Numbered from the stretch's first letter, positions 51,601 to 60,539 are shown. The stretch: DNA of 64,000 nt from Arion vulgaris (GCA_020796225.1 CM036758.1:70654366-70718365); one strand, 5' to 3'. The notes: a model not told the origin generated them from the sequence alone. A program made the numbers and translations.

Positions 51601-53405
51601 GGTTAGCTGCTCGCCTCTTGTTCCAAAGGTATGCGACTCACTCTCTGCGGAGCCATCAGGATATTTTTCCAGAGATCCCTGATCTCAGTGTAGGTGAGAT
51701 CGAGTTCCAAGTTCTATCGGAGACTGACAAGAAAACATAGGTCCCGTCATCATATTGAGCATGTAAAAAAAACCTTGGCTGTCCAAAATCAAGAAGAGCA
51801 GGCTGGAAATCCGCTGCCCTTGCAAAATTCATTAGAAAAGATTAAAAATACAATTCCTTCAAAATATCTTTGCCATCTTCAAAATCACACCTGGGACCCT
51901 TGCCGGTGTGACAGAGTTTGTGCATTGCCGCTGAGATCTTCCTGTGTAAGAAATATAGGAGCATACATGGTTGCTTCAGTTTGGAATATCTTCATTGCAC
52001 TCCAGACATGGCCATAGGTGCTCTGATCTCCTTCGCAATAACTTCAACAGCGTCCAGTGACTGACTGTACGAGTTCGATTTTGATTGATGAGCCTACTCA
52101 TAAACCTGTTATGATGTTCATTTCTTGCTACTCCAATCTTCAATCCCAATCATGGTTACTTACCGAAGTGTAATGATGTTGGTCTAATCAATCAATCTTT
52201 GTGTTCATGCGTGGTGGGGTATAACAGATTTTGTGCTATAAGATACTACATTCAATTTAATTATTTTAAATTAAACAAGTGGATCACTGAATTTCTATAA
52301 CAGTTGACTTATTTTTTTTAGTGATTTAATTCACTGATGACTAACAGATTCCAACAAAATGTCCATTGTGCAGACATTCAATAACATTTTTATAGTGTAA
52401 GTACTGATTGGTGAGAACAGCATCAGTTAAGTAGCAATCAATAAGCGTGAACATCCATCACACCATATATTATTGTGCCCTGTAGCTGTGGGCTGTACCA
52501 CACAGAACTGTAGTACTTGGTGAAGTAATGATAACAAGCCCTTGTGATGGCCAAATACTGTTTGTGTAAAAAGAGAACTGCACATGTTTGTCTATTTAAA
52601 AACATACTGTTGCTGCAATGTCTTCTTCATCTTTCACCCCCTAGGGAAGCATAGGTCCACAACCAAGGCCTTCCATTCCCTCTTATTTAAGGCCATCTTT
52701 TACAGATCTCTCCACTCCCCATTCTTTTGCATTCTGTCTCCAACTCCCGCATCTAGGGGCTCCATCGGAGGGCCTGTCTCGTGATGCTGTCTGGAGGTCA
52801 CCTTAGTGTGTGACCTATCCATCACAACCTTGTACCCCTTATCTCTTGTTCCGCCTGCTGTTGTCCCGCTCTATCCCACATTGTTGCTACAGTGTAATGA
52901 AATAAGTACATCATCCAAATAATTTAAAAATTAAATTCTTCAAGTGTTAGAAAAATTCAATATTTTTGTTTTGCACAGAAAGTGAAAACATGGACAATCA
53001 GTTGAAGGCAGAATTTAGACTTGAGAAGTGTTAATATACAGAGAATGGGCCACATTTTAATAATACAAAAACAAGTAATACAATTCTGGAAAGATTAGTT
53101 AGAAGAAGAGAATCAATGAAATTACTCAAATGTATACAATTTTCTATTTGCTTCTACCTTAAATCCTTTGGGGATTTACTTTGCAGCTCAACCATGCCAT
53201 GTTGGCCGCAGCTCAAGCTGTTCTCAGTAGCCAGACTGGATGGGGGCCACTTGGTCTAACACATCAAAGTGGAGGTGCCACTACCAATGGCGATCCCCTG
53301 GTGGTGGCCACCACCACTGCAGCTCCTCATAGTATCAGCACTTCATATGCTCCTGCCCCCATGGGTACTTCAAATGGTGCTGTGGTGGCAGGAGGGGAGG
53401 GCTAA
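42459..53405 (+). CDS. TARDBP: TDP-43 (TAR DNA-binding protein 43) orthologue, six coding exons
   Basis: Exons 42459-42696, 44868-45046, 46741-46881, 48506-48756, 51109-51271 and 53187-53405 join in frame to 396 codons. Residues 1-79 are the N-terminal domain, about 110-182 RRM1 (LIVLGL and KGFGFVRF), about 195-267 RRM2 (KVFVGR), then a low-complexity tail with [15 protein letters not shown] and [13 protein letters not shown], the conserved helical region. Family knowledge: a nuclear UG-repeat RNA-binding protein acting in splicing, 3' end choice and mRNA stability, which self-assembles through both ends. Human TDP-43 is 414 residues. Oddities: RRM2 RNP1 has lost its two Phe, and a one-base frame shift would replace the short end (AGGEG, stop) by a Trp-rich end to 53529 (437 residues). 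Confidence 0.97.
43859..44092 (-). mobile_element. SINE-A copy in TARDBP intron 1
   Basis: Reverse copy, TCGTCTTCAAACGCTCCATA to CCAACACCACACAGGCG. ATAACTTT just outside both ends may be an 8-bp TSD. Confidence 0.83.
44240..44660 (+). pseudogene. LINE ORF2 tail in TARDBP intron 1
   Basis: [20 protein letters not shown], then [21 protein letters not shown] and [19 protein letters not shown] residues in shifting frames, a typical LINE C-terminal region. Confidence 0.75.
44868..45046 (+). CDS. TARDBP: TARDBP exon: NLS region and RRM1 start
   Basis: A Ser/Lys-rich linker with the basic run [10 protein letters not shown] in the NLS position, then [20 protein letters not shown] (RNP2 underlies LIVLGL). 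Acceptor TTTGCAG, donor GTATGT. Confidence 0.97.
45047..46440. other. TARDBP intron 2, nothing recognised
   Basis: A/T-rich sequence. No exon or clear repeat. Confidence 0.4.
46441..46705 (+). mobile_element. Old SINE-A/B-like relic
   Basis: Retains GAAATCGGATATACTAGGCC and AAACAAAGAAGAA, the middle and tail modules of the A/B group. The part near 46445-46520 resembles 15465-15540. Confidence 0.45.
46741..46881 (+). CDS. TARDBP: TARDBP exon: RRM1 end
   Basis: 141 nt, phase 0. [20 protein letters not shown] has the intact RNP1 with both Phe. [18 protein letters not shown] follows, almost invariant in TDP-43. Confidence 0.97.
47490..47710 (-). repeat. LINE 3'-end fragment in TARDBP intron 3
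   Basis: TCTAATCCTGTTTTGCC ... matches the 3' end of the 10524 family; the reverse strand reads [20 protein letters not shown]. Confidence 0.7.
47885..48260 (-). pseudogene. LINE ORF2 tail in TARDBP intron 3
   Basis: The reverse strand reads [20 protein letters not shown] and further tail words. The 3' end at 47890 (ATTCTTCACCCCTAGGGAGG) is the same as at 21011 and 52620. Confidence 0.75.
48506..48756 (+). CDS. TARDBP: TARDBP exon: RRM2
   Basis: [20 protein letters not shown] opens RRM2. [18 protein letters not shown] is the RNP1 strand, one residue shorter than expected and without the aromatic pair. [20 protein letters not shown] closes the domain. Donor GTGAGTA. Confidence 0.97.
48775..48905 (+). 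mobile_element. SINE-I fragment
   Basis: CTCAGGTTGACCTAGCCCC and ACCAGAGAGACACTTGGAAG match the body of 55290-55500. Confidence 0.6.
49220..49400 (-). pseudogene. LINE tail fragment
   Basis: The reverse strand gives [20 protein letters not shown] and [17 protein letters not shown], the tail of the 37740-39960 family. Confidence 0.65.
49880..50235 (+). pseudogene. LINE ORF2 C-terminus
   Basis: [20 protein letters not shown] and [20 protein letters not shown], the 'GRPK.R..D..K..L......WE..A.DR..W' tail of a LINE group. Confidence 0.75.
50236..50570 (+). mobile_element. SINE-L copy without the LINE insert
   Basis: Parallels 51690-52200: TTGAGCATGTAAAAGAAACC, ATCAAAGTTACATCGGGAAC and GAAGCACACATGTTTGTTCA, continuing to CACCGAAGTGCAATGATGAT, so it shows the empty site. 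Confidence 0.65.
50660..50880 (+). pseudogene. LINE RNase H tail fragment
   Basis: [19 protein letters not shown] and [20 protein letters not shown]; post-RNase H tail as at 3460-4095. Confidence 0.7.
51109..51271 (+). CDS. TARDBP: TARDBP exon: Gly/Asn/Met-rich tail
   Basis: [20 protein letters not shown], then a Gly/Asn/Met-rich stretch ([20 protein letters not shown]), ending LGALQ before donor GTACTT. It corresponds to the start of the prion-like domain. Confidence 0.93.
51585..52200 (+). mobile_element. SINE-L copy interrupted by a LINE fragment
   Basis: A tRNA-like start (TCTTTGTGGCGTAGAGGTTA) leads into a long body. It is split at 51977-52150 by LINE sequence. Confidence 0.7.
51977..52150 (-). 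mobile_element. LINE tail nested in SINE-L, 11-bp TSD
   Basis: The same 3' end (TTTGGAATATCTTCATTGCA) as 40493. CATGGTTGCTT at 51966-51976 and CATGGTTACTT at 52151-52161 (one mismatch). Confidence 0.8.
52620..52880 (-). pseudogene. LINE tail in TARDBP intron 5
   Basis: CTTCTTCATCTTTCACCCCC and AGGGAAGCATAGGTCCACAA; reverse-strand LINE 3' end as at 21011 and 47885. Confidence 0.65.
53187..53405 (+). CDS. TARDBP: TARDBP last exon: conserved helix and C-terminus
   Basis: [20 protein letters not shown] matches the alpha-helical segment of the TDP-43 tail. The frame ends [13 protein letters not shown] at TAA 53403-53405. Reading one base ahead from the G-rich run at 53391-53401 gives [15 protein letters not shown] and ends PSWGSMPAKANSGWN at TAA 53527-53529, which looks more like a TDP-43 end. 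Confidence 0.88.
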   Translation, partial: LNHAMLAAAQAVLSSQTGWGPLGLTHQSGGATTNGDPLVVATTTAAPHSISTSYAPAPMGTSNGAVVAGGEG

Positions 53406-54130
53406 CAACAGTTTTCTCGGATGGGGCAGCCAGACAGCTGAGATGCCACCAGTACCACACACAGTGGCCACAAGCCAGGTACCAAGCTGGGGCTCCATGC
53501 CAGCCAAGGCAAACTCAGGGTGGAACTAACACATGGATGGTGATAAGTTACAAGTGTTTGGTTGGGTGTCAGTTCACTAGATTGATTGATAATTATGCTG
53601 TGTTTTTTTGAGTCAGTATGAACCAGAATGCTCTTTGTTTTCTTTATAATTGGAACAGTAAAGTTATAGTAAAATTGTTTTTGATACCTGTAAATCTGTA
53701 AGCAGCGTAGTCTTTTTAGATTTGTATTTGGATGAAAGAAATTTTAATTTATAATCTTAGGTAAATTTAGAGAAAGTGTCATAGAAAATGAGTGAATAAT
53801 TCAAAATTTATAATGGCAGCATTTGTAATAAAATAGTGTGTACTTCAGACTGATGTTGCTGCATCTGTTTTAAAAGAAAGACAGTTTAAATGTTACTGAT
53901 TTTCACAACTGATTGTTTCAAAGCTATTATAGAGGAAGGATAAGTATTGAATTGTTTTATTGTTGAAGTTCAAACTGTTCTATTTGTAACCGTTATTTAA
54001 TTACGTTTTTACATATTGTTCAACTTGAAGTATAACTTATCTCAGAAAAAGTAACTTTGCTTAATTTATTTCTCTATTATGACTTTGGTGAAGATGTATT
54101 GGCAACTATTTTGGGGGGAAACTTTTGGTA
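53406..54130 (+). other. TARDBP 3' UTR
   Basis: Non-coding after either stop, A/T-rich. The extended reading frame ends at 53529. No regulatory motif was identified beyond the poly(A) signal. Confidence 0.55.
53827..53832 (+). terminator. Candidate TARDBP poly(A) signal
   Basis: AATAAA followed within about 35 nt by GTGTGTACTTCAGACTGATG, a G/T-rich downstream element. A second candidate (AAATAAAAAC) is near 54196. Confidence 0.45.
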
Positions 54131-54270
54131 TTAACTCTTAGTGGACCAGGACAAAAACCATGTTTTTACAAGCCATTTGTTTTTTTAAATAAAAACCCTT
54201 TAGTATGGCTCCTGGTAAAAGCGCCAACTCAAAGCCACGCAGTTTGACGTTTGGTCCACAAGGAGTTCAC
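54131..54270. mobile_element. Short TTAA-type MITE-like element
   Basis: TTAACTCTTAGTGGACCA at the left; the right end read on the other strand is GTGAACTCCTTGTGGACCA. Ends are inverted and imperfect. The second poly(A) candidate lies inside it. Confidence 0.5.
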
Positions 54271-54971
54271 GAAGTATAGGTATAATAGTGATGTAAACTT
54301 ATATGAATGTATTTGGCTATATCTTCAAATTTGAGGATTGAAATTTGTGTTTTGTATTTTCAGTTTGTTTCCATATATTCTCATTACAAGCAGCAGGTTA
54401 TGGCACATACATTTTCATTGTTTAAGTGTATTTTTAGTGCAAGAACTAAACACAGCAAGAATTGGCTTGAGTAAATCATACATTGAATAGTAAATGATGT
54501 AGTTCATGGCCGAGTCATTTTCTATGAGGGATGTAACTATTACTATATCAATTGACTACTCATGGATTGTTATATGAATTTCATCTGAATATTTTACCTG
54601 CAATCTGTTATATATCAAACAAAGTAATGGCAAAATACACTGCAGCAAAGTGAGATGTCAATGAGAAGTGTTTATAAGTTTATTGGATTGATTGTATGGT
54701 GGTCGATGAAGTGGAAACATGTTTTTTGTATACAATCTCGGTGCTGTACAATGCCAACTTGTTCGTGTACATTTTTATATGTTCTCCGTAAACACATATT
54801 ACTTGGTTGCAAATGAGATGGGAAGCTCTGGTATGCAGTTCAGTATTTTCTGTTGTAATAGTGCAGTATTTGTTGTGATATGAGATCAGGTGTTTCCACT
54901 TGCCATTTCATCAATGAGAGGTAAAACCTCTATCATAAGTTTCATTAGAATATGAGTACCAGTTGAAGATG
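54271..54971. other. Downstream stretch, nothing recognised
   Basis: A/T-rich, possibly distal 3' UTR. Confidence 0.35.
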
Positions 54972-54980
54972 AGATGAAGT

Positions 54981-55237
54981 CTTCTTCTTCTTTGCGTTCG
55001 TTCTTTACGACTAATTTTAATCATTCTTTGTGATATGTTTGATCTTTGCCAAGAACGTGTATACGTTGCACATTGGCTTAGTAGGCCCCTAAAAGCATAG
55101 ACTCCTACATGCTTAGGACACATGCATCCGATTTCAGCCAAACCTCCTTAGTCGTCTCTTACGACATGCGTGGCAGGTAACAGTGGTTCTATCTCCCCCA
55201 AAAAAAAAAATTTGGGCCCGTAACACTCGGGCGTACA
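54981..55237 (-). mobile_element. SINE-B copy with 9-bp TSD
   Basis: CTTCTTCTTCTTTGCGTTCG to the head, with an A run (55199-55210) inside the head. AGATGAAGT at 54972-54980 and 55238-55246. Confidence 0.88.
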
Positions 55238-55289
55238 AGATGAAGTAAAAGAAGATAAGTAATCTTTATAAGACAATAGTAAGAAATGA

Positions 55290-55500
55290 TTTAAATCTGG
55301 TACAGTAGTTAGTTCGCTTACTTTCTAGGACGGTGGTCTTGGTTTGATCCCCAGTTAGCGTGTAATTTTTTCCCCCTATCTTTACCAACGATAAATGGCT
55401 CAGGTTGACCCAAGTCTCAGTTGAGTACCAGAGAGACATGTGAAAGTTACCGGCATGATGTTGACCACATCTTCATCGTGGGCCGCTGGTAAAAAAAAAA
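55290..55500 (+). mobile_element. SINE-I copy
   Basis: tRNA-like head (TAGTTAGTTCGCTTACTTTC, B box GGTTTGATCCCC), body, and an A10 tail ending at 55500. Confidence 0.8.
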
Positions 55501-55749
55501 TGCGAGCGTAACACCATATTTATAAATATACCATATGGTATGTAAACAGCTTCTTTACTATAGTAAGAAAGACATGTCTTGGTAACATTTGTGACAACAG
55601 TACAAACCAATGACAGAATAATCAAGAGGGGAATGGTTTAGCATGAAATAGCAAGTTGGCTGAGAACACTACAAAATGATCTAAAGCACTAAGTACAAAT
55701 GTTTGTAAAGGGAATTGATTGATTGATAAATGTCATTGAGTATGTATAA

Positions 55750-56030
55750 CAAAGGATCTTCTTCTTTTGTCGTCACACTGCTATCGGGTTGTTGGGCAGT
55801 GTCGTGGTTTTCTTTTTTTGTCTTGCGCTGTTTTGATGGCTTGGGTAATTGTTATTTTTGCTCTTTGACAGGATTCTGCCATGCCATCTAACCATCTTTT
55901 CATGGTCTTCCTCTCACCTTCTTTCCTGATGTTCTGTTGTAGAAGATTATATACTGTGCAGTTTGGATGCATTCTTATTAAGTGGCCAAACCCCTTCATT
56001 CTTTGTTTCTCAATGTAATTCAAGCAAGAC
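55750..56030 (-). pseudogene. LINE ORF2 tail
   Basis: The reverse strand reads MKGFGHLIRMHPNCTVYNLL, then KTMKRWLDGMAESCQRAKIT, with an (AAG)n-like tail at the left end. Same family as 6640-6830. Confidence 0.8.
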
Positions 56031-56224
56031 TAAGGATGATGATAAATAAACCACAAAGAAGCATTATTTGTCATTCAAACTATTGAGAGTAGCAATGGAG
56101 GGTGAAGGAGAACAAGTGATGAAATAAAGTAGCCAGTGCCACAAAATTAACCCATTCATTCTGTAATTTGTTTATACCTCTGAATGCATTATATTGCAGT
56201 GTGTACTGAATTGGCTTTGTGTCA

Positions 56225-56600
56225 TGTTAGAAGATACAGCGAGCCAGTATACCTACTCTGGTATCTGTGCAGAATAGAGGGACTGAGGTGGTATGATAGG
56301 GTCACAGATGGGGAGCTTATGGAGACAAGAAGACATTTCAGTGAACCAAGTGGTTAAAAAATGGCACTGGATAGGGCACACCTTGAGAAAATCAGAGGGA
56401 AATATAACAAGAAGGGTCCTTTCCTGGAACTCACAGGAAAATCGAAAGAGAGGGAGACCTAGAAATACATGGAGAAAAGATTTGGTGGCAGAGATTAACA
56501 ATATACATAAGAGCTGAAGGGAGCTGCAGGAGATAGTTAAAGATAGGAAAACTTGGCATGAGTTGGTTGAGAATCTATGCCCCAAAAGGGCATGAGAGAG
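56225..56600 (+). pseudogene. LINE ORF2 tail (WHWIGHTLRK family)
   Basis: [40 protein letters not shown] and KDLVAEINN, then a stop. A very common invertebrate LINE C-terminus. Confidence 0.85.
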
Positions 56601-56999
56601 AGAGTATACCTACTCAGAAGGGTGAAGGTGTTACGAAGAGAAACAAACTTATTCTGATTTTATACCCATTTCCTGTAGAATTTTTTTCTTTAGTTACCAA
56701 ATCCTGTGGTTGTTTTTCAAATCTGTGTGTTTGGTCATTGACTTAAATAATAATTTCTTAGCTTAACCTTCCAAGAACCTGCAGGACAAGCAACTTTGCG
56801 TATTTATCATTGTAAAAATGTATTCCCACAAGTGTGCTTGCAGTAGTGTTGATGTGGCTACAAATATCAGCTTACAGTATTGTTGTGGAATGAACTTTTG
56901 ATATGTGTGTAGCATGATTTATACAATCTATATAAATTGTAACATCCTGTGTTGGTGAAAATTTTTATAATAGTTGGGACTTTGATCATCTATTCTTTA

Positions 57000-57231
57000 A
57001 GGGTTTAAAAGCCGAAGGATTGACTTCATTGCGCCGGGTTTTACTACATACGGCTTGGTCCCTCTCCGCAGAAATGGCACGCAAACAGCCGAGAGTATTG
57101 CACGAACTCCGTAGCTCCAGCAACAATCATAGGGGTCTCTGGAAAAACTGCACTCGTGAACAGAATGGTGCAGTCCGGATTCGAACCTACGACCTTAGAC
57201 TCACAAGGCAAAGGGCTTAGCCACAGAGACC
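57000..57231 (-). mobile_element. SINE-F copy, reverse
   Basis: The reverse strand begins GGGGTCTCTGTGGCTAAGCC with B box GGTTCGAATCCGGA; full body to TTAAAAGCCGAAGGATTGAC. Confidence 0.85.
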
Positions 57232-57354
57232 CCATATTCTTTAAAAGTTTAGTTATAAGTCATGGTATTTCCAAGTTATATTCGAAAATTTAGTTTCCTT
57301 TGGTTATGTTATCTATCTAGTGACAGTTTACAGTTGTTGCTACTGTCAAATCAT

Positions 57355-57640
57355 CTCTCTCTCTTTTTGCCATTTTACCCCGGATTGGGGTATAGGCCCT
57401 CAACCAACTCATGCCAAGTCTTCCTATCTCTAGCTATCTCCTGCAGCTCCCTCCAGCTCTTCTTTATATTGTTGATCTCTGTCTCCAAATCTCGTCTCCA
57501 TATATTTCTCAGCCTCCCCTTCTTTCGCTGTCCCTGCGGGTTCCAGGCAAGGATTCTTCTTGTTATACTCCCCTCTGGTTTTAGCAAAGTGTGTCCTATC
57601 CAGCACCAGCGTCATTTTTAACCTACTGTCAATGGTATTC
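57355..57640 (-). pseudogene. LINE ORF2 tail, same family as 56225
   Basis: The reverse strand reads LKPEGSITRRILAWNPQGQR, KKGRLRNIWRRDLETEINNI and DRKTWHELVEGLYPNPG, with a (GA)n-like 3' end near 57357. Confidence 0.85.
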
Positions 57641-57679
57641 ACAAATTAGATACCACTTAGATTCCTTCAGGATGTAAGA

Positions 57680-57810
57680 TTTACCCCTGAAGTTGGAGAA
57701 GGCACGCCTGTATGGCGGGGGACTATGATAATAAGGAAAGCAGGCCTTCACGTAAAAATCGGTCAAGAACTGACTACTCCTGAATTCATAGTGGGCGAAC
57801 ATAAGAAGAA
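57680..57810 (+). mobile_element. SINE-M copy with 10-bp TSD
   Basis: 131 bp, ending ATAGTGGGCGAACATAAGAA. GGATGTAAGA at 57670-57679 and 57811-57820. Confidence 0.9.
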
Positions 57811-57900
57811 GGATGTAAGACTATTTTAAAAATAGTTTCACATAGTTTCTTACAGTCAAATATGATGTCAGTTTAGTTCAATCTTTATCAAGTTGTAATC

Positions 57901-58156
57901 TTCTTCTTCGAATGCTCCATATAGACCACTTGTTAAATCACACTTTGTGATTTATGTGATCTGTTCCTAAGAGCGATTATACTTAGTGACGGTTATGCGG
58001 CGCCTACAAGTAGGCCAGCACATCTGATTTTGTGACTTTTTATTTACTAGGGTAGCTTCCCTAGTCCCCTACCTCAGTCGCTTCTTACAACATGCCTTGT
58101 AGATCGTAGTGTTACTATTCTTTGCTCCCCTTGCAAGCCCAGGCAACACACTAACG
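57901..58156 (-). mobile_element. SINE-A copy with 11-bp TSD
   Basis: Full length, TTCTTCTTCGAATGCTCCAT to the head. AAGTTGTAATC at 57890-57900 and 58157-58167. Confidence 0.92.
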
Positions 58157-58167
58157 AAGTTGTAATC

Positions 58168-59232
58168 AAAGAGTCAGAATTGATACTCCCACTGTGTAGA
58201 ATTGTCCTCAAAATGTTTCTGCGAATTACTCGTAGTTTGTAAAATAGTTTGGCTGCTCAGCCCTCCCTCAACTACTCTTCATATTTGACTTATCCCATCA
58301 GATTCTCAGCCACATTTATACTGTGTATTTGTCTATGATAAAATATATGCTTTGTATTTGTAATTAATTTGCTTAACAATGCTGGTTGATCATTAAGAAC
58401 AAGAAAATGACAGGATACAAATGTACAATATAAATGTGTCTGTGAGAACAATGCATAACTTGAGTTATTGAGAGTAACAAAGAAGGGTAGACCTAACGAT
58501 GAAAAAGTTATATTTAGTTATATTTTCGGAGCTACGAAGTTTGTGCAATACTCTCATCATACTGCGTGCCATTTCTGAGGAAAGGGACATCAAATAATAA
58601 TTGTGCATGCTATGCCGTACATTCTAGTAGATCTACCTCTAGTAGTAAGGGTTATTAAGACCTCTCAATAGGTCAGCAACGCAATGTCCTGTTGAATGTA
58701 TTCTTGCAAACAATAGAAGTGAATAAGAAAGGAAGTAACTGGTCTATTGAGTGTTGTGTTTATCAGTGGGTCTTCACTATGCAAGTGTAGGAAACAGATT
58801 AACTGATTTAGTTACTTCAGGAACAAGCTCATCGGGGACTGAATATGAGCCGTCTTACGCTTAGTTTATAAATAATCAAGTTATCATCTGAAAGTGAAGG
58901 AATGTGCTGGAACAATATAATGTCACATTCCAGAACAAGTCACCCAAGCTATCACATTCATATTAGACTAAGTATGTCATGTTTACAACTCAATATCATC
59001 TTTACCTTTTCTCTTTCTAACTAAACTCGCAGAATCAGCTGGACTTCAGTTATCTGTGCACTGAAGCCACACAACATGCTGGATAGAAATAGTTATGAAG
59101 GTTTTTATGTGTGCCTTGCTGGTCATTTTTATTATCAATGGCAGCTGTTAACAAATTATTGTCCAGTGAGCCTGTTTTCTAACATTAAACCGACTTGAGT
59201 TTTAATACAGCTAAGAGCTAGTCTAGGCAATA
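58168..59232. other. Intergenic, one SINE-F scrap
   Basis: About 58520-58590 keeps the SINE-F body words GGAGCTACGAAGTTTGTGCA and CCATTTCTGAGGAAAGGGAC. Nothing else recognised. Confidence 0.4.
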
Positions 59233-59240
59233 CTTTCTTC

Positions 59241-59709
59241 GGTACTTGTCTACAATTTCACCGCAAAAACTGGGTCATTCTAAATATAGACTGTTTGCAA
59301 GCATTGTTCTAAATATAGCGCAGAGGTTCCCCATCATTTATGTTATTGACGTAAAATCCCGTCATTCCCTGAGTGAGTGAGTTTATGTGGCGTCGCTGGA
59401 CTAAATCCAGAAATTTAGACCCCTTCGTAGCTATTATTGCTGATACCATACGTTTCTGGCCCCCACAGTAACTCTCCTAGTCCCATCCTGCCTCCTTCCA
59501 CCTCACATTCCCACATACAGTCCTTTTCAGGGTTCCCAATTCAATTAAAACAATGCTTATTTACATACAGAATACACAACAAACACCACATCCGTGACCT
59601 TTGAACCCGGTTCTCCTCCACGTCCGCAAACACTGATGGCGGACTGATGTCACTTAACGTAGTTCAGCGAGGTTTCCCTTTTCCTGCGGTGAAATTGTAG
59701 ACAAGTACC
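59241..59709. mobile_element. 469-bp MITE with perfect 25-bp TIRs and 8-bp TSD
   Basis: The left end GGTACTTGTCTACAATTTCA + CCGCA is the exact inverse of the right end at 59685-59709. CTTTCTTC lies at 59233-59240 and 59710-59717. No ORF. An 8-bp TSD fits hAT-like or P-like transposition, though the GGTAC terminus is not the usual hAT end. Confidence 0.88.
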
Positions 59710-60095
59710 CTTTCTTCTCTTCTCCCCCAAACTTCCTAATGAACCTTCAGTACTGAGACCTTGTTTTAAAATTGAGGTCAAGATGTGTGCCAGCAAAATT
59801 TATGTCATGACCTGTCGCGTATTGATCATCAATATCTCATGACCTGTCCCAAGTTTGCAATAGGGGTTAGTTATTAGCCTTGTGAGAATAAGAAAATCAC
59901 TGAAAAAAAACCTATTTTTGTATTCTGGCCAAGTTATTGTACCAAAATTTTAATTTAAAAAAAAATCACTCACACCTCCCAAAGGTAGAAATTTTAGTGC
60001 ACGTTCTATGTGTCAATGTAGTTGCCATGGTTGTTTAGTGATCAGTGCACACACAAATTTGTTACTGACATATTGCTAGGTTATTGTAATGGAGT

Positions 60096-60350
60096 CTTCT
60101 TCGAACACTCCATATCGACCACTTGTTAACACCACTCTGTGTGATTTGTATGTGATCTTAGCCTAAGAGTGATTGTATGTTGTGCCAGTTATGTACCAAT
60201 ACAAAGGCCAGCACATCCGATTTCTGCGATGTTTTTTATTTACTTGGGTAGCTGCCCTAGTTCCTATATCATTCGCCTCTTATGACATTCCTTGTAGGCT
60301 GCAGTGGTACTATTCTTTGCTTCCTTTGCGGACCCCGGCACCACACTGGC
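60096..60350 (-). mobile_element. SINE-A copy, reverse
   Basis: CTTCTTCGAACACTCCATAT to CCGGCACCACACTGGC. TTGTAATGGAG and TTGTAGGGAG flank it as an imperfect TSD. Confidence 0.83.
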
Positions 60351-60475
60351 GTTGTAGGGAGTGTTAATTACTGTATTAATTTTTACTGACAAATTGCCCA
60401 TTTGTAAATATTTTGCAAGAAACATCTAGCACTTCAACCATGTATAGAATGACTTATCCTTCTTTCAGAGCTGGG

Positions 60476-60497
60476 TAGTAGTAGTAGTAGTAGTAGT
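60476..60497. repeat. (GTA)n microsatellite
   Basis: Seven GTA units. The flanking CATCCTTCTTTCA(T/G)AGCTGGG is repeated at 60460-60475 and 60506-60525. Confidence 0.85.
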
Positions 60498-60539
60498 TGG
60501 TGGCCATCCTTCTTTCATAGCTGGGCAGTGGTAGTAGTG

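Noticed and set aside
53269..53529. Separate 86-codon gene overlapping the TARDBP last exon
   Set aside because: Only its second half is protein-like and it continues the TDP-43 tail by a one-base shift. The first half is an out-of-frame shadow rich in Trp/Leu/Pro.
53530..56900. UG-repeat autoregulatory site for TDP-43 in its 3' UTR
   Set aside because: Only short scattered TG pairs were seen, with no run long enough to argue for a TDP-43 binding region.
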